This document shows positions 31,538 to 39,440 of a stretch of DNA of 46,127 nucleotides, one piece after another. The stretch comes from Candidatus Epulonipiscium sp. (GTDB lineage Bacteria; Bacillota_A; Clostridia; Lachnospirales; Cellulosilyticaceae). The position numbers and the translations under genes were made by a program. Within the stretch, counting starts at the first letter, position 1, and the number at the start of each line of letters is the position of its first letter. Under the pieces are notes generated by a model. The model was not told where the DNA came from. It ran no database searches and saw nothing but the letters and a program-made list of their open reading frames with translations. Location: contig DUUM01000259.1 in assembly GCA_012841565.1 (NCBI GenBank), positions 1 through 46,127 of the forward strand, in the 5' to 3' direction.

Positions 31538-31567
31538 GTATAGAACTAAAAACCTCTGGCAATAATA
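31538..31567 (+). promoter_or_regulatory. Sigma-F promoter of spoIIQ
   Basis: GTATA (31538-31542), exactly 15 bases, GGCAATAATA (31558-31567). This fits the sigma-F consensus GYATA-N15-GGNRANAHTR at every specified position. SpoIIQ is the classic forespore sigma-F product, so match and gene agree. Confidence 0.8.
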
Positions 31568-31591
31568 TAGCAAAAGTTGGAGGTGTTAAGA

Positions 31592-32437
31592 ATGTTAAAA
31601 AATAAAAAGACATTTAAAGAGTTTATTCAAGGCAACGGGTTTTATGTGATCACAGGAATAGCACTAATGGTCGTTGTGGTAACAGCAATGGTTTTACCTA
31701 GGAAAGGTGAGGGGAGTGTAGCTAAGGAACCTGAGAAGTATGCTGACAACCAACAAGTGGTGGCAGCAGAGGATCTTAGTAAACTTAGGATTCCTACCAT
31801 AGAACCCAGAATGGACCAAGAAGATGAGCTAGAAGAGAGTCAAAGTCCCAAAGAGAATACCACAGCAATTGAAATTGGGGATAATGATGAAGTAGACCAA
31901 ACAGTAGCTCAAGAACTAGAAGAAGAAATAGTATCTGAAACATTTAGTTCAACAACGCCGAGTAAAGAAGAGATATTTCATGGGGATAATGAGTTGTTTG
32001 CATGGCCAGTAGAGGAGCAGATTATCTATGGCTACTCAGACAATGATACTGGAAGCTCCTTTATGAATCCGACACTCGATCGTACCATGAGATCTTTTGG
32101 ACTGTTTTTAAAAGCTGAGCAAGATGCCAAGGTAACAGTGGCGGGGCAGGGAAAGGTAATAGCTATAACTAATTACCCAACAACTGAAACCCCTCAGAAC
32201 ATGGATTATCCACAAGTTGGCCTAGCAGTCATAGTAGACCATGGTAATGACTGGAAGACGGTATACGGTCTTCATACAGGCCAAGCGGTAGTGCAGGTAG
32301 GAGATGTCCTACAAGCAGGAGATGTAATTGGAACGATTGGAAAACCAAGCAAGGATTTCTCAGTGACAGGGACCAACCTATACTTTCAAATGCTAAAAAA
32401 TGACCTGCCAGTTAATCCAAAAGATATGCTAAAATAA
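31592..32437 (+). CDS. spoIIQ: SpoIIQ-like M23/LytM-fold protein
   Basis: 281-residue forespore membrane protein, expected to bind SpoIIIAH across the intermembrane space and hold the engulfing membrane. One membrane segment (about 18-36), an acidic low-complexity linker (40-130), then a LytM-fold domain (about 140-281). The metal ligands are replaced. The usual HxGxD reads SFGLF, and HLHFE reads NLYFQ. YAHL reads YGLH. It is therefore probably non-catalytic. ATG six bases after GGAGGTG. Assignment rests on fold, spoIID-spoIIIQ-spoIIID neighbourhood and the sigma-F promoter. Confidence 0.85.
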   Translation: MLKNKKTFKEFIQGNGFYVITGIALMVVVVTAMVLPRKGEGSVAKEPEKYADNQQVVAAEDLSKLRIPTIEPRMDQEDELEESQSPKENTTAIEIGDNDEVDQTVAQELEEEIVSETFSSTTPSKEEIFHGDNELFAWPVEEQIIYGYSDNDTGSSFMNPTLDRTMRSFGLFLKAEQDAKVTVAGQGKVIAITNYPTTETPQNMDYPQVGLAVIVDHGNDWKTVYGLHTGQAVVQVGDVLQAGDVIGTIGKPSKDFSVTGTNLYFQMLKNDLPVNPKDMLK

Positions 32438-32466
32438 AGAAACAAAAATAAGTAATAATATTCAAA

Positions 32467-32495
32467 TCATAAAGAAGCTCAAACTAACATATACA
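32467..32495 (+). promoter_or_regulatory. Candidate sigma-E promoter of spoIIID
   Basis: TCATAAA, 14-base spacer, CATATACA, set against the sigma-E consensus KMATATT-N14-CATACAMT. The first five -35 bases and first four -10 bases agree. SpoIIID is sigma-E dependent in Bacillus. Confidence 0.5.
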
Positions 32496-32530
32496 TCTAT
32501 CAAGAGTTGTGTTAAGGGGGGCTTCTTTTT
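32471..32530 (+). terminator. Long-loop hairpin overlapping the spoIIID start
   Basis: AAAGAAGC (32471-32478) pairs perfectly with GCTTCTTT (32521-32528), with TTTTT at the 3' end. The loop of 42 bases contains the spoIIID Shine-Dalgarno, and the U-run includes its TTG. The left arm lies upstream of the predicted sigma-E start site. It would thus form only on read-through RNA from spoIIQ. Confidence 0.35.
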
Positions 32531-32783
32531 GAAAGCATATATCGAAGAAAGGGCTATAGAGGTTGCCGGTTTTATAATCCATTCCAATGCTACAGTGCGA
32601 GAGACTGCAAAAGAATTTGGAATTAGTAAAAGTACCGTCCATAAGGATGTTACGGAAAGATTAGAAAAAATAAACCCCAAATTGGCGGCTGAGGCTAGAA
32701 AGGTTTTAGAATTAAATAAAGCTGAAAGACATCTTCGAGGTGGGTTAGCCACAAAAGAAAAGTATTCAAAAATCTCAAAATAG
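32529..32783 (+). CDS. spoIIID: Sporulation transcription factor SpoIIID
   Basis: 84-residue DNA-binding regulator that remodels mother-cell sigma-E transcription. Helix-turn-helix in TVRETAKEFGISKSTVHKDV (about 22-41), followed by ERLEKINPKLA and the basic C-terminal helix typical of the family. Length equals the usual 80-95. TTG start with AAGGGGGG upstream. It is followed by its own terminator and then mbl, the order known from Bacillus. Confidence 0.95.
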   Translation: MKAYIEERAIEVAGFIIHSNATVRETAKEFGISKSTVHKDVTERLEKINPKLAAEARKVLELNKAERHLRGGLATKEKYSKISK

Positions 32784-32795
32784 AGAATAAACCAT

Positions 32796-32830
32796 AGGTG
32801 GAGGGATCATTCCCTTCACCTAAATTTATT
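32796..32830 (+). terminator. Terminator after spoIIID
   Basis: An 11-bp stem, AGGTGGAGGGA with TCCCTTCACCT (one G-U pair), and loop TCAT, followed by AAATTTATTTT. Confidence 0.75.
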
Positions 32831-32864
32831 TTAAGCAATGATTATTAAAATATAGCGAATCTTT

Positions 32865-32893
32865 TTGAGTTTTACCGAAAAATGAAGTATAAT
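32865..32893 (+). promoter_or_regulatory. Sigma-A promoter of mbl
   Basis: TTGAGT, 17-base spacer, TATAAT, about 95 bases before the mbl start. It gives the cell-shape and rod genes a vegetative promoter separate from the sporulation genes upstream. Confidence 0.7.
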
Positions 32894-32987
32894 AATAGTA
32901 ATTGTGTAGAGAGAATATTAGAAAATTTTAAATAAGCTTATGTAAATTATAGAAAATGTCGATTATAATACAAAGGAGACTTTTAAT

Positions 32988-34013
32988 ATGTTTGGTTTCG
33001 GAAAAGATATTGGGATTGATTTAGGGACGTCAATGGTAGTTATATATATTAAAGGGCAGGGCATTGTCCTACAGGAACCATCTGTAGTGGCGGTTAACGA
33101 ACAAACCGGGGAAGTATTAGCAGTTGGTGAAGAAGCTAGAAAGATGATAGGAAGAACACCAGAATATATTAAAGCTATTAGGCCACTAAGGCAAGGTGTT
33201 ATATCTGATTATGATATGACAGAAAAAATGCTAAAGTATTTTATTCATAAATCAATAGGCAAAAGATCAATGAGGCCGCGGATTGCAATTTGTGTTCCTA
33301 GTGGTGTTACTGAAGTAGAACGAAAAGCAGTTGAAGATGCAACAAAACAAGCAGGAGCCCGGAAAGTAGTCATTATAGAAGAACCCATGGCTGCGGCTAT
33401 TGGAGCAGGGATTGATATAGGAAGAGCCTGTGGTAGTATGGTAGTAGATATTGGTGGGGGAACAACCGATATTGCCGTTATTTCTTTAGGTGGTATAGTC
33501 GTAAACTCTTCACTTAAGATGGCAAGCAATGATTTTGATGAAGCTATTATAAGGTACATGCGCAAGAAGCATAATTTGTTAATAGGAGAGCGTACAGCAG
33601 AGGATCTTAAGATTCAAATTGGTACAGCCCATCATAAGACAGCCCCTGAAAAAATGGAGATAAGGGGTCGAAACTTAATTACAGGATTGCCTAGGAATCT
33701 AGAAGTTAAATCAGAAGAGATGTTAGAGGCACTTCAAGAATCCGTAGCAAACATTGTAGAGGCAATTCACTCTGTTTTAGAGAAAACGCCACCAGAACTG
33801 GCAGCAGATATTGCTGATAGAGGCATTGTAATGACTGGCGGAGGTTCTAATTTAAATGGACTAGATAGGTTAATACAGGAGCGGACAGGCATTGATGTCA
33901 TTATTTCAGAAGAGGCTGTCTCTGCGGTAGCAATTGGCACTGGAAGTTATGTAGAATATATGTCTTCAGCAAAAGCTAAAGGTGGCTGGAGTGATAAGGA
34001 GGAAATAAATTGA
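32988..34013 (+). CDS. mbl: MreB-family actin-like protein (Mbl)
   Basis: 341-residue cytoskeletal ATPase that guides lateral wall synthesis. Phosphate 1 motif DIGIDLGTSMVVIYIKG near residue 7-23, phosphate 2 MVVDIGGGTTDIAVISLGG near 151-169, adenosine motif GIVMTGGGSNLNGLD near 279-293. Assigned to Mbl rather than MreB because of its place between spoIIID and flhO, as in Bacillus; sequence alone cannot separate the two. Its stop overlaps the TTG of the next gene (TTGA). Confidence 0.92.
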   Translation: MFGFGKDIGIDLGTSMVVIYIKGQGIVLQEPSVVAVNEQTGEVLAVGEEARKMIGRTPEYIKAIRPLRQGVISDYDMTEKMLKYFIHKSIGKRSMRPRIAICVPSGVTEVERKAVEDATKQAGARKVVIIEEPMAAAIGAGIDIGRACGSMVVDIGGGTTDIAVISLGGIVVNSSLKMASNDFDEAIIRYMRKKHNLLIGERTAEDLKIQIGTAHHKTAPEKMEIRGRNLITGLPRNLEVKSEEMLEALQESVANIVEAIHSVLEKTPPELAADIADRGIVMTGGGSNLNGLDRLIQERTGIDVIISEEAVSAVAIGTGSYVEYMSSAKAKGGWSDKEEIN

Positions 34014-34780
34014 TTCGTGGATTATATACATCAGGACTCGGTATGAGCACCCAAATGAAAAAGCTCGATGTTATTTCAAATAACCTAGCCAACGTAAATA
34101 CAACAGGGTACAAAAAAGATGATGCAATCGTATCATCCTTTCCAGAGATGTTAATGAATAGAATAAATGACACTAAAAACAATGTAAATATCCCCAGGCC
34201 TATAGGGAAAGTTACGTTAGGGGCTCAAATTGATGAGATTTACACTAATTTTACCCAAGGGTCTTTTATTAGAACCGATGAAAAGTTTAATTTAGCCATA
34301 CAAGGTGACGGTTTTTTTGTTATTAATACAGCTAATGGTGAGGAAAGATATACGAGGGATGGCTCTTTTGTGATTGATGCCAATGGGCAGCTAAAGACAA
34401 AAGAAGGTAATAGCGTAATGGGTGAAGATGGCATTGTGACACTAGACGAAGATTTTTTAACTCAAGCACATGAAGTTTTTATAGATGATATGGGGGCGCT
34501 GATAATAGATGGCGAATACATAGATCGAATTCGTATGGCAAACTTCGAAGATAATACAAGTTTGAAAAAGGTGGGAGATAATCTATATGAGAGTACTGGG
34601 AATCCGACCCCTTTTGAAGGTAAGGTAATGCAAGGATATGTAGAGAGTTCCAACGTAAATCCGGTAACTGCAATGGTGGATATGATAACAGTATCAAGGA
34701 CATATGAGGCTAATCAAAAAATGATACAAGTACATGATACACTTATGGGAAAAGCGGTTAATGAAGTGGGTAAAGCATAA
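34010..34780 (+). CDS. flhO: Flagellar distal-rod/hook protein, FlgF/FlgG family (FlhO)
   Basis: 256-residue axial flagellar protein. It starts IRGLYTSGLGMSTQMKKLDV and contains SNNLANVNTTGYKKDD (about 22-37), the shared N-terminal motif of rod and hook proteins. QGDGFFVINTANGEERYTRDGS near 98-118 and the C-terminal VNPVTAMVDMITVSRTYEANQ are also typical. TTG start with AAGGAGGA seven bases upstream, overlapping the mbl stop. Exported by the flagellar type III system, so no signal peptide. Confidence 0.9.
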   Translation: MIRGLYTSGLGMSTQMKKLDVISNNLANVNTTGYKKDDAIVSSFPEMLMNRINDTKNNVNIPRPIGKVTLGAQIDEIYTNFTQGSFIRTDEKFNLAIQGDGFFVINTANGEERYTRDGSFVIDANGQLKTKEGNSVMGEDGIVTLDEDFLTQAHEVFIDDMGALIIDGEYIDRIRMANFEDNTSLKKVGDNLYESTGNPTPFEGKVMQGYVESSNVNPVTAMVDMITVSRTYEANQKMIQVHDTLMGKAVNEVGKA

Positions 34781-34800
34781 AATATTAGGAGGAAAATGAT

Positions 34801-35625
34801 ATGATGCGTTCATTATGGACAGCAGCGTCTGGGATGACATCCCAACAGCTAAATGTGGATACGATTTCAAATAACTTAGCAAACGTTAATACCAATGGAT
34901 ATAAAAAAGAAAGTGCAGAATTTAAATCGCTTCTTTATCAAACCATGTCAAAAGCTAATGTTCCAACAGAAGGTGGTAATGCAAGACCGGGTAATTTACA
35001 AGTAGGGCACGGGGTACGACCAGTAGCTGTTAATCGTAATTTCAGTACAGGAATTATGCAGCAAACAGGTAATGCTACAGATTTAGCTATTGAAGGCAAC
35101 GGATTTTTTGTTATTAGTGAAAGGGATGAACGAGAATCCTACTCAAAAGACGGAAGTTTTCGTGCGGCAGTAACAGAAGATGGGGGCTATGTACTTGTTA
35201 CATCAGATGGATACCCAGTCCTTACCATAGATGATGAGCCACTTGAAATAGAGGAAAATGTTGATATTAGCCGCCTAAGTGTTTCCAAGGATGCAATAGT
35301 AAGTTATGTAGACACAGAAACAGGTGAAAATATTGAAATTGGGCAACTTAAGATTGTACAATTTCCAAACGTTGGAGGACTTGAAGCAATAGGTTCTAAC
35401 TTATATATTACAACACCAGCATCAGGCGAACCTCTTTTAGAAGCAGATGGTGATGTGACAGTAGGAAGTACGATAAAACAATATTTTCTAGAAGGATCTA
35501 ACGTTCAGGTAGCAGAAGAAATGGTAAAGTTAATCGTAGCCCAACGTGCTTATGAATTAAATTCGACAGCTATTAAAACAGCAGATACTATGTTACAAGA
35601 AGCTAATCAGCTAAAGCGTTCATAA
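34801..35625 (+). CDS. flhP: Flagellar distal-rod protein FlgG family (FlhP)
   Basis: 274-residue paralogue of the preceding protein and probably its partner in the rod. SLWTAASGMTSQQLNVDTIS at the start, SNNLANVNTNGYKKES (about 23-38), LAIEGNGFFVISERDERESY near 95-114, and the C-terminal SNVQVAEEMVKLIVAQRAYE near 240-259 are hallmarks of FlgG. AGGAGGA seven bases before the ATG; 20 bases after flhO. Confidence 0.92.
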   Translation: MMRSLWTAASGMTSQQLNVDTISNNLANVNTNGYKKESAEFKSLLYQTMSKANVPTEGGNARPGNLQVGHGVRPVAVNRNFSTGIMQQTGNATDLAIEGNGFFVISERDERESYSKDGSFRAAVTEDGGYVLVTSDGYPVLTIDDEPLEIEENVDISRLSVSKDAIVSYVDTETGENIEIGQLKIVQFPNVGGLEAIGSNLYITTPASGEPLLEADGDVTVGSTIKQYFLEGSNVQVAEEMVKLIVAQRAYELNSTAIKTADTMLQEANQLKRS

Positions 35626-35670
35626 TAATTTTAAGATAGTACAATGGCAATATGTGATGAGGTGAAATAG

Positions 35671-36078
35671 ATGAAAATAGAAAACAATATGGGTTTGATG
35701 CAAGGTCAGGATATGCTAAAGGCACACAAAGACCAGAAAGCAGAAGAATCCTTTGGAAGGATTCTAGAAAATACTCAATTAGATAAAGATGGTGAACAAT
35801 TAAAAGAGGCCTGCAGGGAAATGGAAGCATATTTCATTCAAGAACTATATAAAGTAATGAGGACTTCTACCCAATTAGGAGAAGGCATTATCACTAAAGG
35901 CCAGCACGAAGAAATATTTGAAGACATGCTCATTGAAGAGCAAAGTAAACAAGCAACTAAAGCAGGTGGAATTGGACTCGCTGATATGCTTTATAAACAG
36001 TTATCCAAAGAGCAGGCATCCCAGCAGTACCAAGCTGCCCAACAAGCGGTAGATATAAAATCACCCCTGGAAAGATAA
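35671..36078 (+). CDS. flgJ: Rod-binding protein (FlgJ N-terminal domain only)
   Basis: 135-residue protein matching the rod-binding N-terminal domain of FlgJ: KEACREMEAYFIQELYKVMR (about 49-68) and the GGIGLADMLYKQL end. There is no peptidoglycan-hydrolase domain, as is usual in Firmicutes. It probably caps or scaffolds rod assembly. Third gene of the flhO-flhP-flgJ unit; the terminator stem begins inside its last codons. Confidence 0.85.
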   Translation: MKIENNMGLMQGQDMLKAHKDQKAEESFGRILENTQLDKDGEQLKEACREMEAYFIQELYKVMRTSTQLGEGIITKGQHEEIFEDMLIEEQSKQATKAGGIGLADMLYKQLSKEQASQQYQAAQQAVDIKSPLER

Positions 36079-36095
36079 TCAGGGGTGATTTTTAG
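36057..36095 (+). terminator. Terminator overlapping the flgJ stop
   Basis: AAAATCACCCCTG pairs perfectly with CAGGGGTGATTTT, and the stop codon lies in the loop; TTTTT ends the stem. Confidence 0.88.
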
Positions 36096-36188
36096 TTAGT
36101 CAATAGGACTAATATGTGGTAAAGTGGTATATAATTAGATAGTTGAAGAATTAAGTAGTTAAAAATTATAAAGCTAAGGTGGTGTCAT

Positions 36189-36653
36189 GTGTTAGGGTTT
36201 ATTCCAGTAGCGTTTAGAATACTTATTTTGGCAGCAATTCCTATTCTAGAGCAAAAAGCAGCTATCCCTGTTGGCATTATTGCAGGCCTTCCAGTATGGG
36301 AAGTATATATACTAACATTGATTGGAGCCATTATTCCGTCTCCTATTATTATATGGTTTATTGAACACATATTTGAATTTTTAAGGCGTTACCCTGTGAT
36401 GGATAAACTCATTACAAAATTTGAAACAAAAACACGGGGGAAAAGTGACAACATCCAAAAGTATAAACTACTGGGTCTTTTTTTATTTGTAGCCATTCCT
36501 CTTCCGGGTACAGGTGTATGGACGGGATCATTGGCAGCTGTTTTATTAGGGCTTGGGAAAAAAAGTGCAGTAGTTGCCGTATTTATGGGAGCTGTGGTCT
36601 GCGGACTTTTAATACTAGGCTTTACCAGTGGTGTGGGTTTATTAATGCAATAG
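36189..36653 (+). CDS. Small multidrug export family protein (COG2426-like)
   Basis: 154-residue membrane protein of the PF06695-type family annotated as small multidrug export. Four or five membrane segments; the family-like LEQKAAIPVGIIAGLPVW (about 20-37) and AIPLPGTGVWTGSLAAVLLG (about 101-120) are seen. True substrate is not established. GTG start with AAGGTGGTG upstream; an overlapping ATG two bases earlier is out of frame. Confidence 0.8.
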   Translation: MLGFIPVAFRILILAAIPILEQKAAIPVGIIAGLPVWEVYILTLIGAIIPSPIIIWFIEHIFEFLRRYPVMDKLITKFETKTRGKSDNIQKYKLLGLFLFVAIPLPGTGVWTGSLAAVLLGLGKKSAVVAVFMGAVVCGLLILGFTSGVGLLMQ

Positions 36654-36740
36654 GATTTTATAGGTGCAGATTGGTAACTTTAGAATAGGGAAATCCAGAA
36701 TAAACCAGTATTTAAAAATATTAATGCAGCAGGATTTTAT
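36640..36740 (+). repeat. Pair of 22-bp direct repeats
   Basis: TATTAATGCAATAGGATTTTAT (36640-36661, spanning the export gene stop; two bases differ) recurs at 36719-36740 as TATTAATGCAGCAGGATTTTAT. The spacing is 79 bases. This is probably the trace of a short duplication. Confidence 0.6.
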
Positions 36741-36751
36741 TAGCTAAAAAA

Positions 36752-36780
36752 TTGACAAATAATTAGAGAAAAGCTATACT
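36752..36780 (+). promoter_or_regulatory. Sigma-A promoter of metK
   Basis: TTGACA (perfect), 17-base spacer, TATACT. The RNA would begin with a small hairpin CAGTTG/CAACTG (36789-36807) ahead of the riboswitch. Confidence 0.9.
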
Positions 36781-36827
36781 GTAATTATCAGTTGTAGATA
36801 TCAACTGAAGTTATAACTAACTGAATA

Positions 36828-36975
36828 TCTTATCAAGAGAGGTGGAGGGACAAGGCCCTGTGAAACCCGGCAACCAGCGTAAAGCAATGGTGCCAATTCC
36901 GCTGAATAGAAATATTCAGAAGATGAGAGGTCAACAATGAAATTATATGGGAACCTTAAGGGTTCTTTTATTTTT
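36828..36975 (+). promoter_or_regulatory. SAM-I (S-box) riboswitch with terminator
   Basis: Aptamer at 36828-36930: P1 strands CTTATC and GATGAG, the conserved AGAGAGGTGGAGGGAC, TGAAACCCGGCAACC and the GGTGCCAATTCC block, then hairpin CTGAATA/TATTCAG. The terminator GAACC-TTAAG-GGTTC with TTTTATTTTTT follows (36951-36975). High SAM should stop transcription before metK, closing a feedback loop on SAM synthesis. Confidence 0.96.
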
Positions 36976-37024
36976 TAAATTGTTCTTCCTCATAACACAA
37001 ACAACCAAAATAAGGAGGACAAAT

Positions 37025-38221
37025 ATGTCAAAAAGATTATTTACATCTGAATCAGTAACAGAAGGACATCCAGATAAAATTGCAGATAAGATTTCAGACT
37101 CTGTACTAGATGCTATTTTAGCCCAAGATCCTAATGCAAGGGTAGCATGTGAAACGGCTATCACCACAGGACTTATTTTAGTAATGGGTGAAATAACAAC
37201 GGATTGCTATGTTGATATGAATAAAATAGCAAGAGAAACAGTTAATGAAATCGGTTATAACAACGCAGACTTTGGCTTTGATGCCAATACATGTGGGGTA
37301 ATCGTATCAATAGATGAGCAGTCAGCCGATATTGCCATGGGAGTAGATGGGGATAAAGAGGCTAAGCACGATGACATGACGGATGCTCAAATAGAAGCAT
37401 CAGGTGCAGGAGACCAAGGCATGATGTTTGGTTATGCTTGTGACGACACAGAAGAGCTTATGCCAATGCCAATTTCCCTTGCCCATAAGCTAGCTCAGAA
37501 ACTAACCCAAGTACGTAAGGATGGTGTTTTAACCTATCTTCGTCCAGACGGAAAAACCCAAGTAACAGTAGAATATCAAGATGATGAAGTGGTTAGAATA
37601 GATACAGTTGTTGTATCAAGCCAGCACGCAGAAGACGTTAGCCAAGAACAAATCTATAAAGATATAATGGAATACGTTATTAAACCAATAATACCAGCAC
37701 ATCTTTTAGACGACGAAACAAAATACTTTATCAATCCAACAGGACGCTTTGTAGTTGGAGGACCAAACGGAGACTCAGGACTTACAGGCCGTAAGATTAT
37801 CGTAGACACATATGGCGGATACGCAAGCCACGGTGGGGGCGCATTCTCAGGAAAAGATCCAACAAAAGTAGACCGCTCAGCAGCATACGCAGCACGCTAC
37901 GTAGCTAAAAATATCGTAGCAGCAGGAATCGCTAGGAAATGTGAAATCGAACTTGCCTACGCCATCGGCGTTGCAAGACCCGTATCCGTACTTGTTAACA
38001 CATACGGAACAGGTATCATATCAGACGAACAACTAGTAGAAGTTGTTAATAAACACTTCGACCTAAGACCAGCTGCAATCATCAAAATGCTAGATCTTCG
38101 TAAGCCAATCTACAAGCAAACAGCAGCATACGGACACTTTGGAAGAACAGACGTTGACTTACCTTGGGAAAGAACCGATAAGGTCGAAGCCCTTTTGGGG
38201 ACGGTTAACAAACTTAAGTAG
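37025..38221 (+). CDS. metK: S-adenosylmethionine synthetase
   Basis: Makes SAM from methionine and ATP. 398 residues; ATG with AAGGAGGA upstream. An in-frame start at 36947 lies in the riboswitch terminator and is rejected. Motifs: [18 protein letters not shown] near 8-25, [16 protein letters not shown] near 121-136, [20 protein letters not shown] near 246-265 and [19 protein letters not shown] near 270-288. Oddity: after [13 protein letters not shown] the normal C-terminus is replaced by LGTVNKLK, encoded by a REP element (GGGGACGGTTAACAA). The active-site parts are untouched, so the enzyme should work. Confidence 0.97.
   Translation: MSKRLFTSESVTEGHPDKIADKISDSVLDAILAQDPNARVACETAITTGLILVMGEITTDCYVDMNKIARETVNEIGYNNADFGFDANTCGVIVSIDEQSADIAMGVDGDKEAKHDDMTDAQIEASGAGDQGMMFGYACDDTEELMPMPISLAHKLAQKLTQVRKDGVLTYLRPDGKTQVTVEYQDDEVVRIDTVVVSSQHAEDVSQEQIYKDIMEYVIKPIIPAHLLDDETKYFINPTGRFVVGGPNGDSGLTGRKIIVDTYGGYASHGGGAFSGKDPTKVDRSAAYAARYVAKNIVAAGIARKCEIELAYAIGVARPVSVLVNTYGTGIISDEQLVEVVNKHFDLRPAAIIKMLDLRKPIYKQTAAYGHFGRTDVDLPWERTDKVEALLGTVNKLK
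38197..38211 (+). repeat. REP copy B (half element inside metK)
   Basis: GGGGACGGTTAACAA without its right arm, in frame in the last codons of metK. Same orientation as the left arm of copy C, 36 bases downstream. Confidence 0.9.
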
Positions 38222-38232
38222 AGTCCTTTTTT

Positions 38233-38296
38233 GGGGACGGTTAACAAATATGAGCAAACTGCTCATATTTGTTAACCGTCCCTTTTTTCTTTTTTC
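38233..38296. repeat. REP copy C: 23-bp perfect hairpin and metK terminator
   Basis: GGGACGGTTAACAAATATGAGC (22 bp, 38234-38255) is exactly mirrored at 38261-38282, with one further A-T pair and a three-base loop. TTTTTTCTTTTTTC follows, so this REP also works as the Rho-independent terminator of metK. Confidence 0.92.
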
Positions 38297-38371
38297 TTTT
38301 AGTTTAAAAAAGCTTAAGATTGGCAAGACTCCCAAATAGACATTGATGCAAACAATAAAGGAGAGATATGT

Positions 38372-39265
38372 ATGCCAAGAATAGCGAGAGTTACGACTAC
38401 AAGCCACTCATACCATATTATGGTGAGGAGTATAAAGGAATTAGAGTTATTTAAAGAAGATGAAGATAAGATTAAGTATTTTCAACTCATAGAGAAAAGC
38501 CAATTAAAATATGGGTTCAAGGTATATTCGTATTGCTTAATGAACAATCATGGACATCTGATTATTGACCCCGCAGGTGCTGATATCTCTAAGGTCATGC
38601 ATGTTATTAACTTTTCATACGCCAAATATTTTAATAAAAAATATAATCGTTATGGACATGTTTTTCAAGATAGGTTTAAAAGTAAGATTATTGACACAGA
38701 AAGGTATATGATCACTTTATCAGCCTACATACACAATAACCCTAAAGATATACCAGGGTATGAAAAAAACGTACAAGACTATCCTTTCTCTAGTTTCAAA
38801 GATTATCTTAAAGAAACGGATACATTTAAAATTTTAGATCGTCCATTTTTAGAGGATTTAATAGGATTTAAGAATAAAGAAAATAGAAATAAATATGCAT
38901 CCTTAGTACAAGAAAGCACCAGTGAAGAGGTTGAGACTGAAGTAGAATTTGTCAATCCTGAGACAGAATATTATAGTCATAAAAAAATAATAGTAAGGCA
39001 TCGTAAGCCTAATGAAGTCATAAAGTACGTATCTAATCACTTAAAACAAAATCCACAAGATATTCATGTCAAATATAAAAGACAATACACTAGAATAAGA
39101 GCGTTGGCATGTTTTTGTATGAGTTCTTTGTGTGATATAACCCAGGAAGAAATATGTGAAGTTATAGGTAATATAACACAATCAGGGGTCTCTTATTTAA
39201 CAGGTAAAGGATTAGAGATGATTTATAAAGATCGAAGCATATTAGAAAATTTAATTATGGAGTAG
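38372..39265 (+). CDS. REP-associated tyrosine transposase (IS200/IS605-like Y1, RAYT)
   Basis: 297-residue single-strand nuclease/transposase of the TnpA-REP kind. N-terminal Y1 domain: PRIARVTTTSHSYHIMVRS (1-20), HUH pair His60 and His62 in MNNHGHLII, RYGHVFQDRFKSKII near 93-107, and a probable catalytic tyrosine in SAYIHNNP (about Tyr119). The C-terminal third is a basic helical region (about 205-290). ATG with AAGGAGAG upstream. It is flanked by REP elements of opposite orientation on the two sides, as expected for a RAYT and its targets. The frame is intact, so it may be active. Confidence 0.92.
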   Translation: MPRIARVTTTSHSYHIMVRSIKELELFKEDEDKIKYFQLIEKSQLKYGFKVYSYCLMNNHGHLIIDPAGADISKVMHVINFSYAKYFNKKYNRYGHVFQDRFKSKIIDTERYMITLSAYIHNNPKDIPGYEKNVQDYPFSSFKDYLKETDTFKILDRPFLEDLIGFKNKENRNKYASLVQESTSEEVETEVEFVNPETEYYSHKKIIVRHRKPNEVIKYVSNHLKQNPQDIHVKYKRQYTRIRALACFCMSSLCDITQEEICEVIGNITQSGVSYLTGKGLEMIYKDRSILENLIME

Positions 39266-39397
39266 CGTTGATTTGATCCATCCACAATTTACAATTTAGA
39301 AGGTTACAGTGAAATATAATATAATAATTAATCCGAAAAATATAGCGCATACCAACTGTGCTAATTAGTCATGCGTAAAAATATAAAAAGAATGTCG

Positions 39398-39427
39398 AAG
39401 TTCATCAGATTTTAAGATGAGCTTTTT
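39398..39427 (+). terminator. Terminator after the RAYT gene
   Basis: AAGTTCATC pairs with GATGAGCTT (9 bp, one G-U) and is followed by TTTTTC. Confidence 0.7.
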
Positions 39428-39440
39428 CTATTATATTTTT

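Noticed and set aside
36947..37024. Upstream 26-codon extension of metK
   Set aside because: It would begin in the riboswitch terminator and lacks a ribosome site; the ATG at 37025 has AAGGAGGA.
37305..37332. GCCGATAT inside metK as another sigma-D promoter
   Set aside because: No TAAA-like -35 at 15-16 bases, and it lies in conserved coding sequence.
38139..38407. Coding ORFs on both strands through the REP copies downstream of metK
   Set aside because: They arise from the palindromic repeats being open in several frames; no ribosome site or family match.
39340..39397. Structured RNA between the RAYT gene and its terminator (CGCAT...ATGCG)
   Set aside because: Only 5-bp and wobble stems can be drawn and there is no recognised motif.
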